NCBI GenBank assembly: GCA_023205875.1
Contig: CP060754.1
Location: 124,001 to 188,000, forward strand
Source: Chloropicon primus
Taxonomy: Eukaryota > Chlorophyta > Chloropicophyceae > Chloropicales > Chloropicaceae
Direction: 5' to 3'
DNA: 64,000 nt
Below are positions 21,074 to 30,457 of the stretch, in pieces; within the stretch, counting starts at the first letter, position 1, and the number at the start of each line of letters is the position of its first letter. A model generated the notes under the pieces. The model was not told where the DNA came from and ran no database searches. It was given only the letters and a program-made list of their open reading frames with translations. Both the position numbers and the translations under genes were made by a program.

Positions 21074-21388
21074 ATGAATAATACGAACGGGAAGGTGACG
21101 ACGAGGCTGAGGACGCACCAATCGCAGGTGGGGTCCGCGCCGGCGTACGAGTACGACACGCCGCCTCCGTTTGATAACGTGGCGCTGGATCAGTGGGAAA
21201 TGGCACGAAAACTGTGGACCCAAACGCCACCGGGGTACAAGAAGCAGCACAAGAGGCCCGTGCTCAGTGTGGACATCACGTACGAGGAGCTTCTCATGAC
21301 GAACAAGCCCTTCGCGCAGACCGTGTCCTTGCAGGAGATGGTGGACTTCTTGGTGGACTGCTGGGAGCAGGAGGGACTCTACGATTAG
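21074..21388 (+). CDS. Gag1-like clamp (DUF4050) domain protein
   Basis: 104-residue soluble protein. The C-terminal half matches the plant and fungal Gag1-like clamp / DUF4050 family: ALDQWEMARKLWTQTP, a VLSVDITYEELLMTNKPF core and the near-invariant end EMVDFLVDCWEQEGLYD. The name is of a cellular family and has nothing to do with retroviral gag. Molecular function is not established for the algal and plant members. The ATG at 21074 gives an Asn/Thr-rich start. TGTAA at 21489-21493. Confidence 0.82.
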   Translation: MNNTNGKVTTRLRTHQSQVGSAPAYEYDTPPPFDNVALDQWEMARKLWTQTPPGYKKQHKRPVLSVDITYEELLMTNKPFAQTVSLQEMVDFLVDCWEQEGLYD

Positions 21389-21524
21389 GCGGCGCGGGTT
21401 CGGGGCAGTTGCCGCGACCGAGTCGCGCGCTCGAGGCTCGGGCGTTCGGTCGATCGCCGCTCCCGCGGCAATCTTTCCCCAGTAATTTTGTAAGCATACT
21501 TCTGTGTAAAAAAGTACTTTTAAA

Positions 21525-23141
21525 TTACACATCGACGACATCCTTCTGCTGTTGTTGCAGGGACTCGAGTTTCCTCTTCCAGTCCAAGTCGAGCACATAG
21601 CCCGGGTACTTGGAATCGAAAAGAAGCATGGGTCTCGTCTGCCAGCCCGCAGATCGGACGTCCCTCTCGAACTGGTTCATGTTCTGCTCCGCGAGGCGCT
21701 TGCTCCTGCGGATGACCTCCGACTCCGAGTGGGACTTCCCCTGAAGAGTTCTGAAGTAAGAGGCTTGCAAAACGCCTTTCAGGAGGTCCCTCTCCGTGGC
21801 CGAGGCGCTGAAGACCAAGCGCAGGGTCTTGCGCGCCAAAGGACCCCTCTTGCCCGGAATCAGCATGTACTCCTCCTTCTCGTAGTGCTTCAAGTACACG
21901 CAAAGGGACCCGACGTCAGTCAAGCTTTGACTGACGGAGTCCACTTGCAGAGGCCAGGTCCCCTCGGGACTGAATGGAAAGAAGGTGATGTTCTCGATTT
22001 TGCTCATGGTCCCCGACGGCACGACCTGCCTGCCGCTTCCGACCCAGTGGGAGGCAAGGACCTGCAACCTGTCCCTGTTGAGCGTCTTCAGTTCGATGGC
22101 CCTCAACTCCTTCTTCACGAGGACGATGTCCGCCGCCGCCAGAAAGGGGAAGGACAGGAAGGGCAGGGCCAGCCTCATCTGCGGCGATACGCTCTGCATC
22201 AAGTGAGACAAGCCCAAGGCGCACCCCAGACCCAGAGTGTCCGCCACGACGTGCTGAGCTTGACTCTTTGCCGTTATGTCGGCCATATTATCAGCCATGG
22301 CGAACTTCTTGTGGAAGGCAGGCTGCGTGGCGAGCGCGATGGAAAGGCCCACGCTCTTGCCCACATTACCAATCGATGCGAGGAGCAAGAAATTCTGGGG
22401 CGACAGCGGCGTGAGCATCTCCAGACCGCACGCTATGTCGCAAACCACCGTGGAAAGGAACCTAAACTTTTTCAGCTCCAGGTCGTACTGACTTCCCAGC
22501 TTGGTGACTATCCCCAGCTTCCCCAGCTTTCCGATCCCGTCCTTGAGAAGCCAATTGAAGGCCGCTGCTGTGGGCAGGCTCCTCTTTGCCCCGACGCCAA
22601 CAGCTCTCAGCATGGACTCCGTGGTGTACACGCTGAGGATGGAGCTCGTAATGCGCTGCAGGAACCTCCACCGGACGTAGTTCCAGTAGTCTGGCGAGAC
22701 GTTCTCCGGGATGAACGCCTCCCTGGAGAGGCGCCCCAGTGTCTCCCTCAGGCTCGACCCGCCCTTGCCCTCCTTCCTCGACCGCACTCTGTCCCGAAAC
22801 ACTTCCAGCTGAACTTTCTTTCCCCCAATCATTTCAGCTATCGGTGCTAGGAGTCGCGAACCGCGCTCACCCCTCGCCCTCCTAGACCCATTGCCGCCCC
22901 CGCCCCCCACCTCCCCCTTCTGTTTCCCTTTGTTCCCCTTGGCTTCCAGCCGAGCCACCACCTTCCCTCGCAAGGCCTGGCTTATGGACCCCAATCTCTT
23001 CCTCGACTCCCTCTCCAAGTTCCCCAGCCACCTCCCCCGTCTCCTCCTGTTGGTGTTTTCCCTCCTCCTCCCCCCCCCTCCCCCCTTCCTCTCCCCCCCT
23101 TCCCCCACCCCTCTCCTCCTCTCCTTCTCCTGCAGCGCCAT
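21525..23141 (-). CDS. RUS-family (DUF647) protein
   Basis: Root-UVB-sensitive / DUF647 family protein; plant members act in UV-B sensing and vitamin B6-linked seedling growth, some in plastids. The ATG at 23141 gives 538 residues. The first 140 are Arg/Gly/Lys-rich low complexity and may hold a transit peptide. The DUF647 core begins at FIPENVSPDYWNYVRWRFLQ. It includes FNWLLKDGIGKLGKLGIV, KKFRFLSTVVCDIACGLEML and STSP-like small-residue helices. A C-terminal RUS extension follows to the QQQQ end. It is divergent from COG1 over 66 bp. Confidence 0.88.
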   Translation of the reverse strand: MALQEKERRRGVGEGGERKGGGGGRRRENTNRRRRGRWLGNLERESRKRLGSISQALRGKVVARLEAKGNKGKQKGEVGGGGGNGSRRARGERGSRLLAPIAEMIGGKKVQLEVFRDRVRSRKEGKGGSSLRETLGRLSREAFIPENVSPDYWNYVRWRFLQRITSSILSVYTTESMLRAVGVGAKRSLPTAAAFNWLLKDGIGKLGKLGIVTKLGSQYDLELKKFRFLSTVVCDIACGLEMLTPLSPQNFLLLASIGNVGKSVGLSIALATQPAFHKKFAMADNMADITAKSQAQHVVADTLGLGCALGLSHLMQSVSPQMRLALPFLSFPFLAAADIVLVKKELRAIELKTLNRDRLQVLASHWVGSGRQVVPSGTMSKIENITFFPFSPEGTWPLQVDSVSQSLTDVGSLCVYLKHYEKEEYMLIPGKRGPLARKTLRLVFSASATERDLLKGVLQASYFRTLQGKSHSESEVIRRSKRLAEQNMNQFERDVRSAGWQTRPMLLFDSKYPGYVLDLDWKRKLESLQQQQKDVVDV

Positions 23142-23207
23142 TGCCAGAGGACCAAAGCAAAGGCGGGGTCGGTCGCGACGAGGGTAAGAGGAAGGGGGAA
23201 GGGGACC

Positions 23208-26144
23208 ATGGAGACGACGGGGAAGGGGGGAGGGGGGGTGGAAATGGGGGGGGACGGGGTGAAGAGCGCGGAACACTTGTTCGAGCAACGACCCGTGGAG
23301 GAGATTAGGGGGGTGGAAAAGAGGGCGAGGGAGCAGGTGGACTTAAAGAGGGAGGAGTTGAGGCAGGTGGTGGGAGCGAGTTACAGAGAGTTCATAGACT
23401 CGGCGGACGGAATCAAGGCGTGCTCGACCGCGGCGACGACCGCGGCGAGGGACGTGGAGGAGATCAGGAACAAGATCTTCGAGCTTGGCGACAGGCTCGA
23501 GGCGAAGCTGAGCCGTGCAGAGGGAAAGGACGACTCGAGGGAGAAGGGGGGGGAGAGCGAAGGCGCGCTGCCCCTGGGAACGCGCCTGTTTGCTCTGGGC
23601 TCGCGTGCGAAGGTTCTGCTGGACACCTCCGAGTCCATCTGGGCGGTCCTGGAGGCCGAGAAAAACAGCCAGCAGCAGCAGCAGCAGACCGAGACTTCGA
23701 GACACGGAAGCGACACCGAGCAGTCGCGCGTTCTGTCTCACGGGGCACGCCTGGCAGCCCGCGCCTTCGTACTGTGGCAGACCCAGGGCAAGGAAGTCTC
23801 GAGGAAGTTTCCCCTACTGGCCAAACAAAAAGTTCAGCTCGTGGACCTGTGCAAAAAGCTTCGGAAGGCGTGCCTGAGCCGCCTGGAGAGCGCCCGCACC
23901 GACAGGGCCCTCGCCGTGGATGCACTCGCCGCGCTTGTGTTGCTCGATGTGGTCCAAGCTGCCCAGAAGACCGCTTCCAGCGCGGGTTCGGGCTTGCAAG
24001 ACATGGCCAGCATAAAGAGCGGGCTGTCTTTATGCTCCCTGTGGCTCAAGCAGAGACTCTCTGCGATTCCAAAGGCAACAAAGTCGTGGGAGAGCCTTTC
24101 CAGCGTCGGGGAAATCGTCAAGGACGTTCTGTGCGAAGTCGAATCCTTGTTCGTTGCGTCGAAACAGTACTCGAAAGCGAACCTTGCTTCGATGTGCCTT
24201 CCAGACGTGGAGGGGGACATATGGTACGAAGCTCTACCAAGGCACGAGGAGGAACTCAAGTTGTGGAGGCAGTACTTGGACGGATTTGTCCACACCACCT
24301 CGCCCATATCTCTGAAGATGGTCTCGGAGCTGTGCTCCAAGTGGGTCAAGTCAGCTCAGAAGGAGAGCGAGGCTATCACGAAGGACCACATTGGTTCTCT
24401 GTCCGAGCTTCCTGTCCTCATGGAGGCGGAGAAGAGAATCCACGGAGTTTTGGACGCCACCCAAAAAAACGACCTGTCTCTTGACGCGTCAAAGGACTTC
24501 GAGGCCCACTGCCTGGCGATTCTGCGGCGGAAGGTGCACCTGTGGAATGAATTTTACGAAGCCTCTTTCGCCGAAAGAGCAAAGAGCATCATCAAAGAAA
24601 GCTTCTCGGAGATATTGCCGATGGTGAAGAACGAGGTGAAGAAGGTGGATCCCTCCATGGACTTGGAGTTAGAATATAGAAACAAGCTGTGCCGCATCCT
24701 CCACTCGATAAGGGTCATGGTGAGCAAGATATTTATTGAGATGATGCAATTCTTCCTCCTGCCAAGGGACACCTCCGTTCTGGAGAGCAGGGCGAGCTCC
24801 CTGCAGGGCTTTATGCAGGAGTGCTGCTTTGACCTCCTCAAGGACATTGGCGCCTATCTAGAGGAGGTCATGGACAAAATGTCCTCAGAAAGTGAAAACC
24901 TTTGCGAGTATGGAGTCTTCCTCAGCAACCTCTGCGACTGCTTGCAGACAGAGAATTCTCAGCTTTTCCGCTTCCTCTTTGGCAAGTCAAAAGAGTGGAT
25001 CAACGCTGGAACCTCGAACAAGAAGGACATATCTGCCATTGAGATGTACTCCCTTGACATTGAGGACATTCACAAGTCAAAGAGCGAGCTCTTGGAGCAC
25101 CTGAAGGAGAACTCCCTGTCCTCTGCTCAGTCGGCCTTGTCCTCCCTGGATTACCCCCTCAAGCTTGAGATGGACCAGAAGCTGCAATCCATTTCGAGGA
25201 ACGCGTTTGGTGCCTTCGTGGACCACGTCTGCAGCAGCGTGCAGAAGTCGGTGGAATCCCACCTTGAGAACGACGAGAATTTGCTGAGCTCAAAGAGGGA
25301 CGCAAACTGGGAGGAGATCGTGGTGCAGCACCAGGATGAAGACGGGAACAACGTGGACATGAAGTTCTGCTTGCCTCACATGCCCTCGCCCTTCATCGTG
25401 GACCACCTCTTCTCTGCCCTGGGCGAGCTGCACAAGGCAAGATACGTCAAGTCAAACCTTCCTAACTTCAAGGTCTTTGAGGAAGAACTCTCGCGGACGT
25501 TCATGAAAGCGTTCAGTGGTTTCCTGGACAAGAGGAGCAAATCGCTGGGTGAGCGGGGCGTGCTCCAGCTCCTTTTCGATGTCAGGTTCATCTTTGACGT
25601 GCTCGCCGGGGGGAACACCGGGCTATCAGGCTCCTTGGGGTCCCTTGGTTCTTTGGGCTTGACCTCGGCAAAACACTCGGCGCTGGAGCGAAGATTGAGT
25701 GGGCTGCTGGATCCAATAGATTGGGCCACCTACGAGCCTTACCTGTGGAAGAATGAAGTTCAATTTTACCACCGGTGCAGCCTGCTGTTCCAGGACTTCA
25801 TGTCAATTCACAAGGTGCACGGGGACAAGGAAGTGAAGACAAAGTCCTCGTCCAAGAGCAATATCATGGAGATGTCCTCCAACGTCCCGAGATTCAACTA
25901 CCTGCCCATTTCCACGCCCAGCGTGTTCAAGGCGGAGACGGCTGACGATCTTCTCGAAGCCGGCTTTGCTGATTCGAGCTCGAAACAGTCGAGCCAGGGG
26001 AAGATGGCGAACGGCGGTAGTGCATCCGACAAGGAGAAGTCCAACATGTTCGGAAGCATTCTTGGCGAGAAGGCCGCGGAGGCCACTGCCATGGCGCAGG
26101 ATCTGTTCTCGGGAGCTGGATTCTTCACTTCCCTCACGAAGTAA
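23208..26144 (+). CDS. COG1: Conserved oligomeric Golgi complex subunit 1
   Basis: Lobe-linking subunit of the COG tether for intra-Golgi retrograde vesicles. Intronless, 978 residues. The N-terminal Vps51-like coiled coil (AEHLFEQRPVEEIRGVEKRA and LKREELRQVVGASYREFIDS) matches COG1 closely. The long alpha-helical body and a helical C-terminus (about residues 840-870) follow. A CAG repeat at 23670-23687 encodes six Gln in a loop. The start at 23208 leaves 66 bp to the divergent RUS gene. Confidence 0.9.
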   Translation: METTGKGGGGVEMGGDGVKSAEHLFEQRPVEEIRGVEKRAREQVDLKREELRQVVGASYREFIDSADGIKACSTAATTAARDVEEIRNKIFELGDRLEAKLSRAEGKDDSREKGGESEGALPLGTRLFALGSRAKVLLDTSESIWAVLEAEKNSQQQQQQTETSRHGSDTEQSRVLSHGARLAARAFVLWQTQGKEVSRKFPLLAKQKVQLVDLCKKLRKACLSRLESARTDRALAVDALAALVLLDVVQAAQKTASSAGSGLQDMASIKSGLSLCSLWLKQRLSAIPKATKSWESLSSVGEIVKDVLCEVESLFVASKQYSKANLASMCLPDVEGDIWYEALPRHEEELKLWRQYLDGFVHTTSPISLKMVSELCSKWVKSAQKESEAITKDHIGSLSELPVLMEAEKRIHGVLDATQKNDLSLDASKDFEAHCLAILRRKVHLWNEFYEASFAERAKSIIKESFSEILPMVKNEVKKVDPSMDLELEYRNKLCRILHSIRVMVSKIFIEMMQFFLLPRDTSVLESRASSLQGFMQECCFDLLKDIGAYLEEVMDKMSSESENLCEYGVFLSNLCDCLQTENSQLFRFLFGKSKEWINAGTSNKKDISAIEMYSLDIEDIHKSKSELLEHLKENSLSSAQSALSSLDYPLKLEMDQKLQSISRNAFGAFVDHVCSSVQKSVESHLENDENLLSSKRDANWEEIVVQHQDEDGNNVDMKFCLPHMPSPFIVDHLFSALGELHKARYVKSNLPNFKVFEEELSRTFMKAFSGFLDKRSKSLGERGVLQLLFDVRFIFDVLAGGNTGLSGSLGSLGSLGLTSAKHSALERRLSGLLDPIDWATYEPYLWKNEVQFYHRCSLLFQDFMSIHKVHGDKEVKTKSSSKSNIMEMSSNVPRFNYLPISTPSVFKAETADDLLEAGFADSSSKQSSQGKMANGGSASDKEKSNMFGSILGEKAAEATAMAQDLFSGAGFFTSLTK
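23670..23687 (+). repeat. CAG trinucleotide repeat in COG1
   Basis: Six CAG units coding polyglutamine near residue 157 of COG1. Confidence 0.9.
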
Positions 26145-26218
26145 TAAAGTTAATTTACGAAAAAATTTTCTGAACTGTCCACTATTACTGTTATACAACA
26201 TACAACAACTGACCACAC

Positions 26219-26250
26219 ATACACGCACGCGCGCGCACACACACACACAC
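26219..26250. repeat. (CA)n / (CG)n mixed dinucleotide repeat
   Basis: ACACGCACGCGCGCGC followed by an AC repeat between the COG1 stop and the stop of the small membrane protein. CG/CA alternation of this kind can adopt Z-DNA. Confidence 0.8.
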
Positions 26251-26264
26251 CAACGCCCATTCCT

Positions 26265-26639
26265 TCATTCCCCCTGAGTTGTGGCAGTGCTCGTGGTGGC
26301 CGTTTCCTTCACTGACGACTTGTCCTTCTGAAGCGTGTGTCCTGCCTGAGCCGCCATGGCGGAGGCCATCTGAAACGCGCCCACCGCACCCACTGCGGCC
26401 AGGGCGACGGCCCCAAAGGCAGCCACACCCATACCACCTACGGCATTGAACGTCGAGAACTCCTCCATCTCCTCCAGGTTTTCTGGTTTCGCTCTGTGGT
26501 TCTCCTGGGTGTGTCTCGATCCCGTCTTCTCCGCGCCACTGCTGAGTAGACGCATCCCCCCTCTCCCCCACGACCCCTCCCCCACGACCCCTCCCCTCCC
26601 CACCCCCTTCACCACGCGTAGCACCACCCCCGACCTCAT
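26265..26639 (-). CDS. Small single-span membrane protein, unrecognised
   Basis: 124-residue frame from the ATG at 26639. The N-terminus is Arg/Gly-rich and resembles an organelle presequence (about 55 residues). An acidic stretch (ENLEEMEEFSTFNAVGG) and one Ala/Gly/Val-rich span (MGVAAFGAVALAAVGAVG) follow, then a Lys/Thr-rich tail. No family recognised. A real gene is supported by the clean span flanked by charged segments, by its position tail-to-tail with COG1 and by the space for a promoter against the sialidase-like gene. Confidence 0.55.
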   Translation of the reverse strand: MRSGVVLRVVKGVGRGGVVGEGSWGRGGMRLLSSGAEKTGSRHTQENHRAKPENLEEMEEFSTFNAVGGMGVAAFGAVALAAVGAVGAFQMASAMAAQAGHTLQKDKSSVKETATTSTATTQGE

Positions 26640-26833
26640 TCCCTTCGCTCTGGCTTCTCCTTTTGCGGGGAGCAAGATCTTGCCGGTTCAGGCCGGTCTG
26701 TTCATTCCATCGTAAGACGCGGGGGTTGGGGGACGGAGGGCCAGAGGGAGAGGGAGGCAAGGCCAAGGGGGGACGAGAGGGAGACCGGTCCCGCAGAGGA
26801 GGAGGCACAAGTTAGAAAAGGACCGAGAACAAG

Positions 26834-28474
26834 ATGCCGCCGAGGACTGCGACGGCGAATATCGCCATATTGATATGCTGCTGCCTGGGGAGCTTCATAC
26901 TGGTTTACATGTCCAAGTCTTTGTACTGGAAGCTGGATTCGTACTCGGATGTGCAGGACGTGCGGACCTTTCAGAAGGCGGACCTCTTGAAAGGAGCTTC
27001 GAGGCAAAAGTTGGGGAAGTTGCCCAAGCCGAGGCTCAAGGAAAATCGGGAGAAGATGAAGAAGAAGAAGACGAAGAAGAAGACGGCGAACCAAAAGGTT
27101 GAGGCCGCCAACATACAGGAGGAGGAGGTCTCCATCAATTGCTCGGAGTACGAGTGGAACCAGACGAATTTGCACAAGGGCATCCAGATCTTCACGGAGA
27201 AGCAGTGCGATTCTTACGAGCTCCTCACCAAGGGAAGGTCCCTCAAGCAGCAGAGAGGGATCGTTCGGGTCGATCGAAGGGTGGAGCTGACGGGCTGCCC
27301 AAGCGGGCAAAGTCTCGATTACGATCCCAGCCTGGACCACGTGACCGCCTATTGCGCCAACCAGACGGACGGTGTTCTGTATAACTTGGGCAGGAGCGGC
27401 CCTTACGCAGCCAGTATCTTGGGCACACACGCCAGCAACATCCTCGAGATGATGGACGGGACGCTGGTCCTGACTTCCTTCTACGGCGAGGAGGGGGGAC
27501 GCAACGTCAGCATAGTGTTCTCCAAGTTTGACCAGGAGGCGGGGAGGTGGAGTCCACCAAATGTCGTCAGCGGCGTCAAGGCCAGGTCGGCACAGAATCC
27601 TGTCCTCATTGCCGATCGAAGCGGCAAGCTTGTCCTCCTTCACACCTCTCAGCAAGCCGACAAGGGCCAGGGCACCTCCATGATCATCAAACTGGCTGCC
27701 AGGGCCCCCTTCGAGCGTTGGACCAAGCCCAAGCAGGTCAAGTTCCCTGGAAAAGAGGGGCCTTTCGTTAGGCACAAGATGGTCCTGAGCGAGAAAAAGA
27801 CGTGGCTGCTCCCCGTGTATTACACGCCGAAGGGTTACAGGGACATCGGGGAGCACTACACGGAGATGCTCGAGTCCAAAGACGCTGGGGAAACATGGAC
27901 AAGAAAGGGGGTGATGTCCGAAAAGGGGGAAAACTTAGCACAAGCCAGCGTCATCAGACTCAATGGGGGACAGCTTCTTGCATTCTTTAGATCAAGAAAA
28001 GAGAATTGGCTCTTCTCCAGCTTCTCTTACGACGATGGGGCGACTTGGACGAAAGCCATCCAGACTCAGCTTCCGAATAACAACTGCGGAGTCGCGGCAA
28101 CGCTGCTGGAATCCGGAGCGATCGCCCTCGTTTTCAACAACCAGAGAGATGACAGGTTTAGGTGGCCTCTGACCATCGCCCTTTCTTACGACGACGGCTT
28201 CACCTGGCCTTACCTGAGGGACATTGAGGACGATGACGAGACTCAGAAGCTGACGACCTGCCCGAGGTGCGTCTTTGGCAAGAAAGCGGAGTACAGCTAT
28301 CCTTCCATACTCCAGTCAAAGGATGGATACATTCACATCACTTACACGTATAAACGGTCCTTCATCAAGCACGTCAAGATCGGGGAGGAGTGGTGCAGGG
28401 AGGGCTCGACTTCGGGGGCTTTCCAAGGACACGAGCTCGGCCAGATGCCGAGTCTTCTGTTCCTTCTCCCTTAG
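26834..28474 (+). CDS. Sialidase-like (BNR/Asp-box) type II membrane protein
   Basis: 546-residue protein with a signal anchor near residues 9-25 (IAILICCCLGSFILVYMSK), a Lys-rich stem (KKKKTKKKTANQK) and a lumenal beta-propeller-like domain. Three Asp boxes (S-x-D-x-G-x-T-W) are visible: SKDAGETW, SYDDGATW and SYDDGFTW. Motifs such as LVLLHTSQQAD and ENLAQASVIRLNGGQLLAFF resemble the exo-alpha-sialidase family (BNR-like). Several N-x-S/T sites and paired Cys fit the secretory route. Substrate is unknown; green algae are not known for sialic acid, so it may act on another acidic sugar such as Kdn or Kdo, or be non-catalytic. TGTAA at 28489-28493. Confidence 0.82.
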   Translation: MPPRTATANIAILICCCLGSFILVYMSKSLYWKLDSYSDVQDVRTFQKADLLKGASRQKLGKLPKPRLKENREKMKKKKTKKKTANQKVEAANIQEEEVSINCSEYEWNQTNLHKGIQIFTEKQCDSYELLTKGRSLKQQRGIVRVDRRVELTGCPSGQSLDYDPSLDHVTAYCANQTDGVLYNLGRSGPYAASILGTHASNILEMMDGTLVLTSFYGEEGGRNVSIVFSKFDQEAGRWSPPNVVSGVKARSAQNPVLIADRSGKLVLLHTSQQADKGQGTSMIIKLAARAPFERWTKPKQVKFPGKEGPFVRHKMVLSEKKTWLLPVYYTPKGYRDIGEHYTEMLESKDAGETWTRKGVMSEKGENLAQASVIRLNGGQLLAFFRSRKENWLFSSFSYDDGATWTKAIQTQLPNNNCGVAATLLESGAIALVFNNQRDDRFRWPLTIALSYDDGFTWPYLRDIEDDDETQKLTTCPRCVFGKKAEYSYPSILQSKDGYIHITYTYKRSFIKHVKIGEEWCREGSTSGAFQGHELGQMPSLLFLLP

Positions 28475-28521
28475 GATATCGGGCACGATGTAAACAGTTT
28501 TTTATACAGCAAGATTCGCTT

Positions 28522-29883
28522 TTAGGGAAGGAGACAATCTCTTTCTTCTTCCTCCTCGAACAGCGTTTTGCCGGGCCTGTGAATAAGCGCCGACCCCAAG
28601 CAGACGTCCCCGTCGTACAAAACCAGAGCCTGTTCAGGCGTCACGGCTGCGTGTGGTTCGTCGAACTTCACATAGTGCAGAGGCCCTATCACGTCCGTCT
28701 CCTGGGAGCCAGAATGGTAGAACTTGGTGGGCTCGTCTTCCACCGGAGTTTTGGGGGAATAGAGGGTGCACTTTCCATCTTGCTCCAGGTATCTTGCTTT
28801 GAACTCGCACCTCAGCCTGCCCGTTCTGGCGTAGGCACCAGGTGGACTGAAACCAATCCAGTGGAGCTCCTTCAGAAATGCGCCGCGAGAAAACTGAGAG
28901 GGATGGTCCCTGTTCTCGGCGACATAAACGACTCCCTTGTCCACGTCTTTCCCCACGACATAGAAGGCCCCCCTGCCCCCAGACTCGATTCTCGAGCGCT
29001 GCCCGCGCGTGTACAGCTCCAAGCCCTCGTGCGTTCCCATACTCGAACCATCCACCGCCACAAACTCCCCCGGAGTAGGATAAATATATTGCTTAAGAAA
29101 GTTGGAGAACCTCCTTTTGCCAATGAAGCAGATCCCTGTGCTGCTCTTCTTGCCTGCGTTGGGCAGTCCGATCGAATCCGCGAGACCTCGGACTTGGTCT
29201 TTCGTCAAGGCCCCCACAGGAAACACCGTGCTCCCCAGCTGATCCTGGTTCAGTCTTGAAAGGAAGTACGTCTGGTCTTTTCTCTTGTCCAAGCCACGGA
29301 CTAGCCGCACTTGTTTCCGGCTCTCGCAGTAGCCCAGCCGCGCAAAGTGGCCTGTGGCAAGACCGGTGGCCCCCAACTCCTTTGCGCGTTTCATCAGAGC
29401 TCCGAACTTCATGAACTCGTTGCAGTACAGGTCTGGATTCGGCGTCTGCCCCGCGCCGAACCTTTCGATGTAGGGTTGGAACACGCTCTGCCAATACTCC
29501 GCCACGAGGTCTACCTCCACGAAAGGGATCGAGAGGTGAGCGCAAGCTTTCCTCGCAAAGGTTCTGTCCTCGGCCACAGTGCACCCGGACTCCCCTTCCT
29601 CGAGCTCATCCCAAGTCTTCATGTAGATCCCGAACACGTCGCAGCCCTGCTCCTTGAGGATGTACGCGGCAACGCTCGAGTCCACGCCCCCCGACATGGC
29701 CACCGCAATCCTCGGCTTCTCCGGGCCGTCGGCAGGTGCTGGAAGGTGGGACCAGGACGGCCGGACCAACGCTTCCCTCACCTTCTCGTCGCTGCTTGGC
29801 GAAAGCGTCGAGGCCCCCCTCCAGCAGGCTAGCAGCTTGCCGACCGGCGAGGTCGAGGCCCGGTGCCGGAAGCGCGGGATCAT
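28522..29883 (-). CDS. TRMU: tRNA-specific 2-thiouridylase MnmA/TRMU, organellar
   Basis: Adds sulfur to C2 of the wobble uridine (U34) in tRNA for Lys, Glu and Gln. The start at 29883 gives 453 residues. The leader MIPRFRHRASTSPVGKLL looks like a mitochondrial (or dual) presequence. The PP-loop ATP site is AMSGGVDSSVAAYIL. Both catalytic Cys are present, in LYCNEFMKFG and in STGICFIGKR. The central domain and the C-terminal beta-barrel (RCEFKARY...) complete the protein. Intronless. It converges on the sialidase-like gene with 47 bp between stops and overlaps nothing. Confidence 0.93.
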   Translation of the reverse strand: MIPRFRHRASTSPVGKLLACWRGASTLSPSSDEKVREALVRPSWSHLPAPADGPEKPRIAVAMSGGVDSSVAAYILKEQGCDVFGIYMKTWDELEEGESGCTVAEDRTFARKACAHLSIPFVEVDLVAEYWQSVFQPYIERFGAGQTPNPDLYCNEFMKFGALMKRAKELGATGLATGHFARLGYCESRKQVRLVRGLDKRKDQTYFLSRLNQDQLGSTVFPVGALTKDQVRGLADSIGLPNAGKKSSTGICFIGKRRFSNFLKQYIYPTPGEFVAVDGSSMGTHEGLELYTRGQRSRIESGGRGAFYVVGKDVDKGVVYVAENRDHPSQFSRGAFLKELHWIGFSPPGAYARTGRLRCEFKARYLEQDGKCTLYSPKTPVEDEPTKFYHSGSQETDVIGPLHYVKFDEPHAAVTPEQALVLYDGDVCLGSALIHRPGKTLFEEEEERDCLLP

Positions 29884-29927
29884 CCTCTCGACCCGTCCTG
29901 GACCGCGTGTATTTAAGCGCAAACCAA

Positions 29928-30233
29928 TCACTTGTCCTTCTCCTTCTCCTCCTTGAGGACCTTGGCCTCCCTGATGACGTAGTTGAGGCTGGCACCCAAG
30001 AGAACGGCGAGGGCGGCCATCACAGAGAAGTGGAACCTCAAGTCAATCTCCCCCGTGCCGTTGTCCTTGCCCTCGTCGTCGTCGTCGCCCCCCCCGCCTG
30101 CCGACAGGAAGGCCACCACCAGGCAAAGCGTCACGAGAAGCACCAGGCACCCGTTCAGAAACCAATACGTCGGCAAGTTCACCCCACTCGTGAACGCTCC
30201 TTTCACGATATCCTCCAACCACTTGACGAACAT
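29928..30233 (-). CDS. Small two-span membrane protein, Pkr1-like
   Basis: 101 residues from the ATG at 30233. An amphipathic start (MFVKWLEDIVKGAFTSGV) is followed by two spans (about 25-48 and 68-88), with an acidic Gly/Asp loop between them and a Lys/Glu-rich cytosolic tail. This layout, and the FVK-L-(x)n-F-T-G start, resembles the ER V-ATPase assembly factor Pkr1. The match is weak, so the name is only a suggestion. It lies 44 bp upstream of TRMU on the same strand and shares a short divergent promoter with PYROXD1. Confidence 0.6.
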   Translation of the reverse strand: MFVKWLEDIVKGAFTSGVNLPTYWFLNGCLVLLVTLCLVVAFLSAGGGGDDDDEGKDNGTGEIDLRFHFSVMAALAVLLGASLNYVIREAKVLKEEKEKDK

Positions 30234-30457
30234 AAAGCCCCAACCACGTACGTCCGCAACAACCAACCACCACCAAGTTCTTCCCTCTCTCTCTCTACGC
30301 GACCGCGACGCGACGCTGACTGCCGCCCAGGACAAGAGGATGGATCTGGCCCCGGGCCAGCTCGTCCAGCTGGATCGATCGATCGACGAGGAGGGGGAGG
30401 AGTGTCGAGTGGTGTCAACAGATCGAGGCGAGGCGAGGCGCGCGAGAGGCGAGGAGG

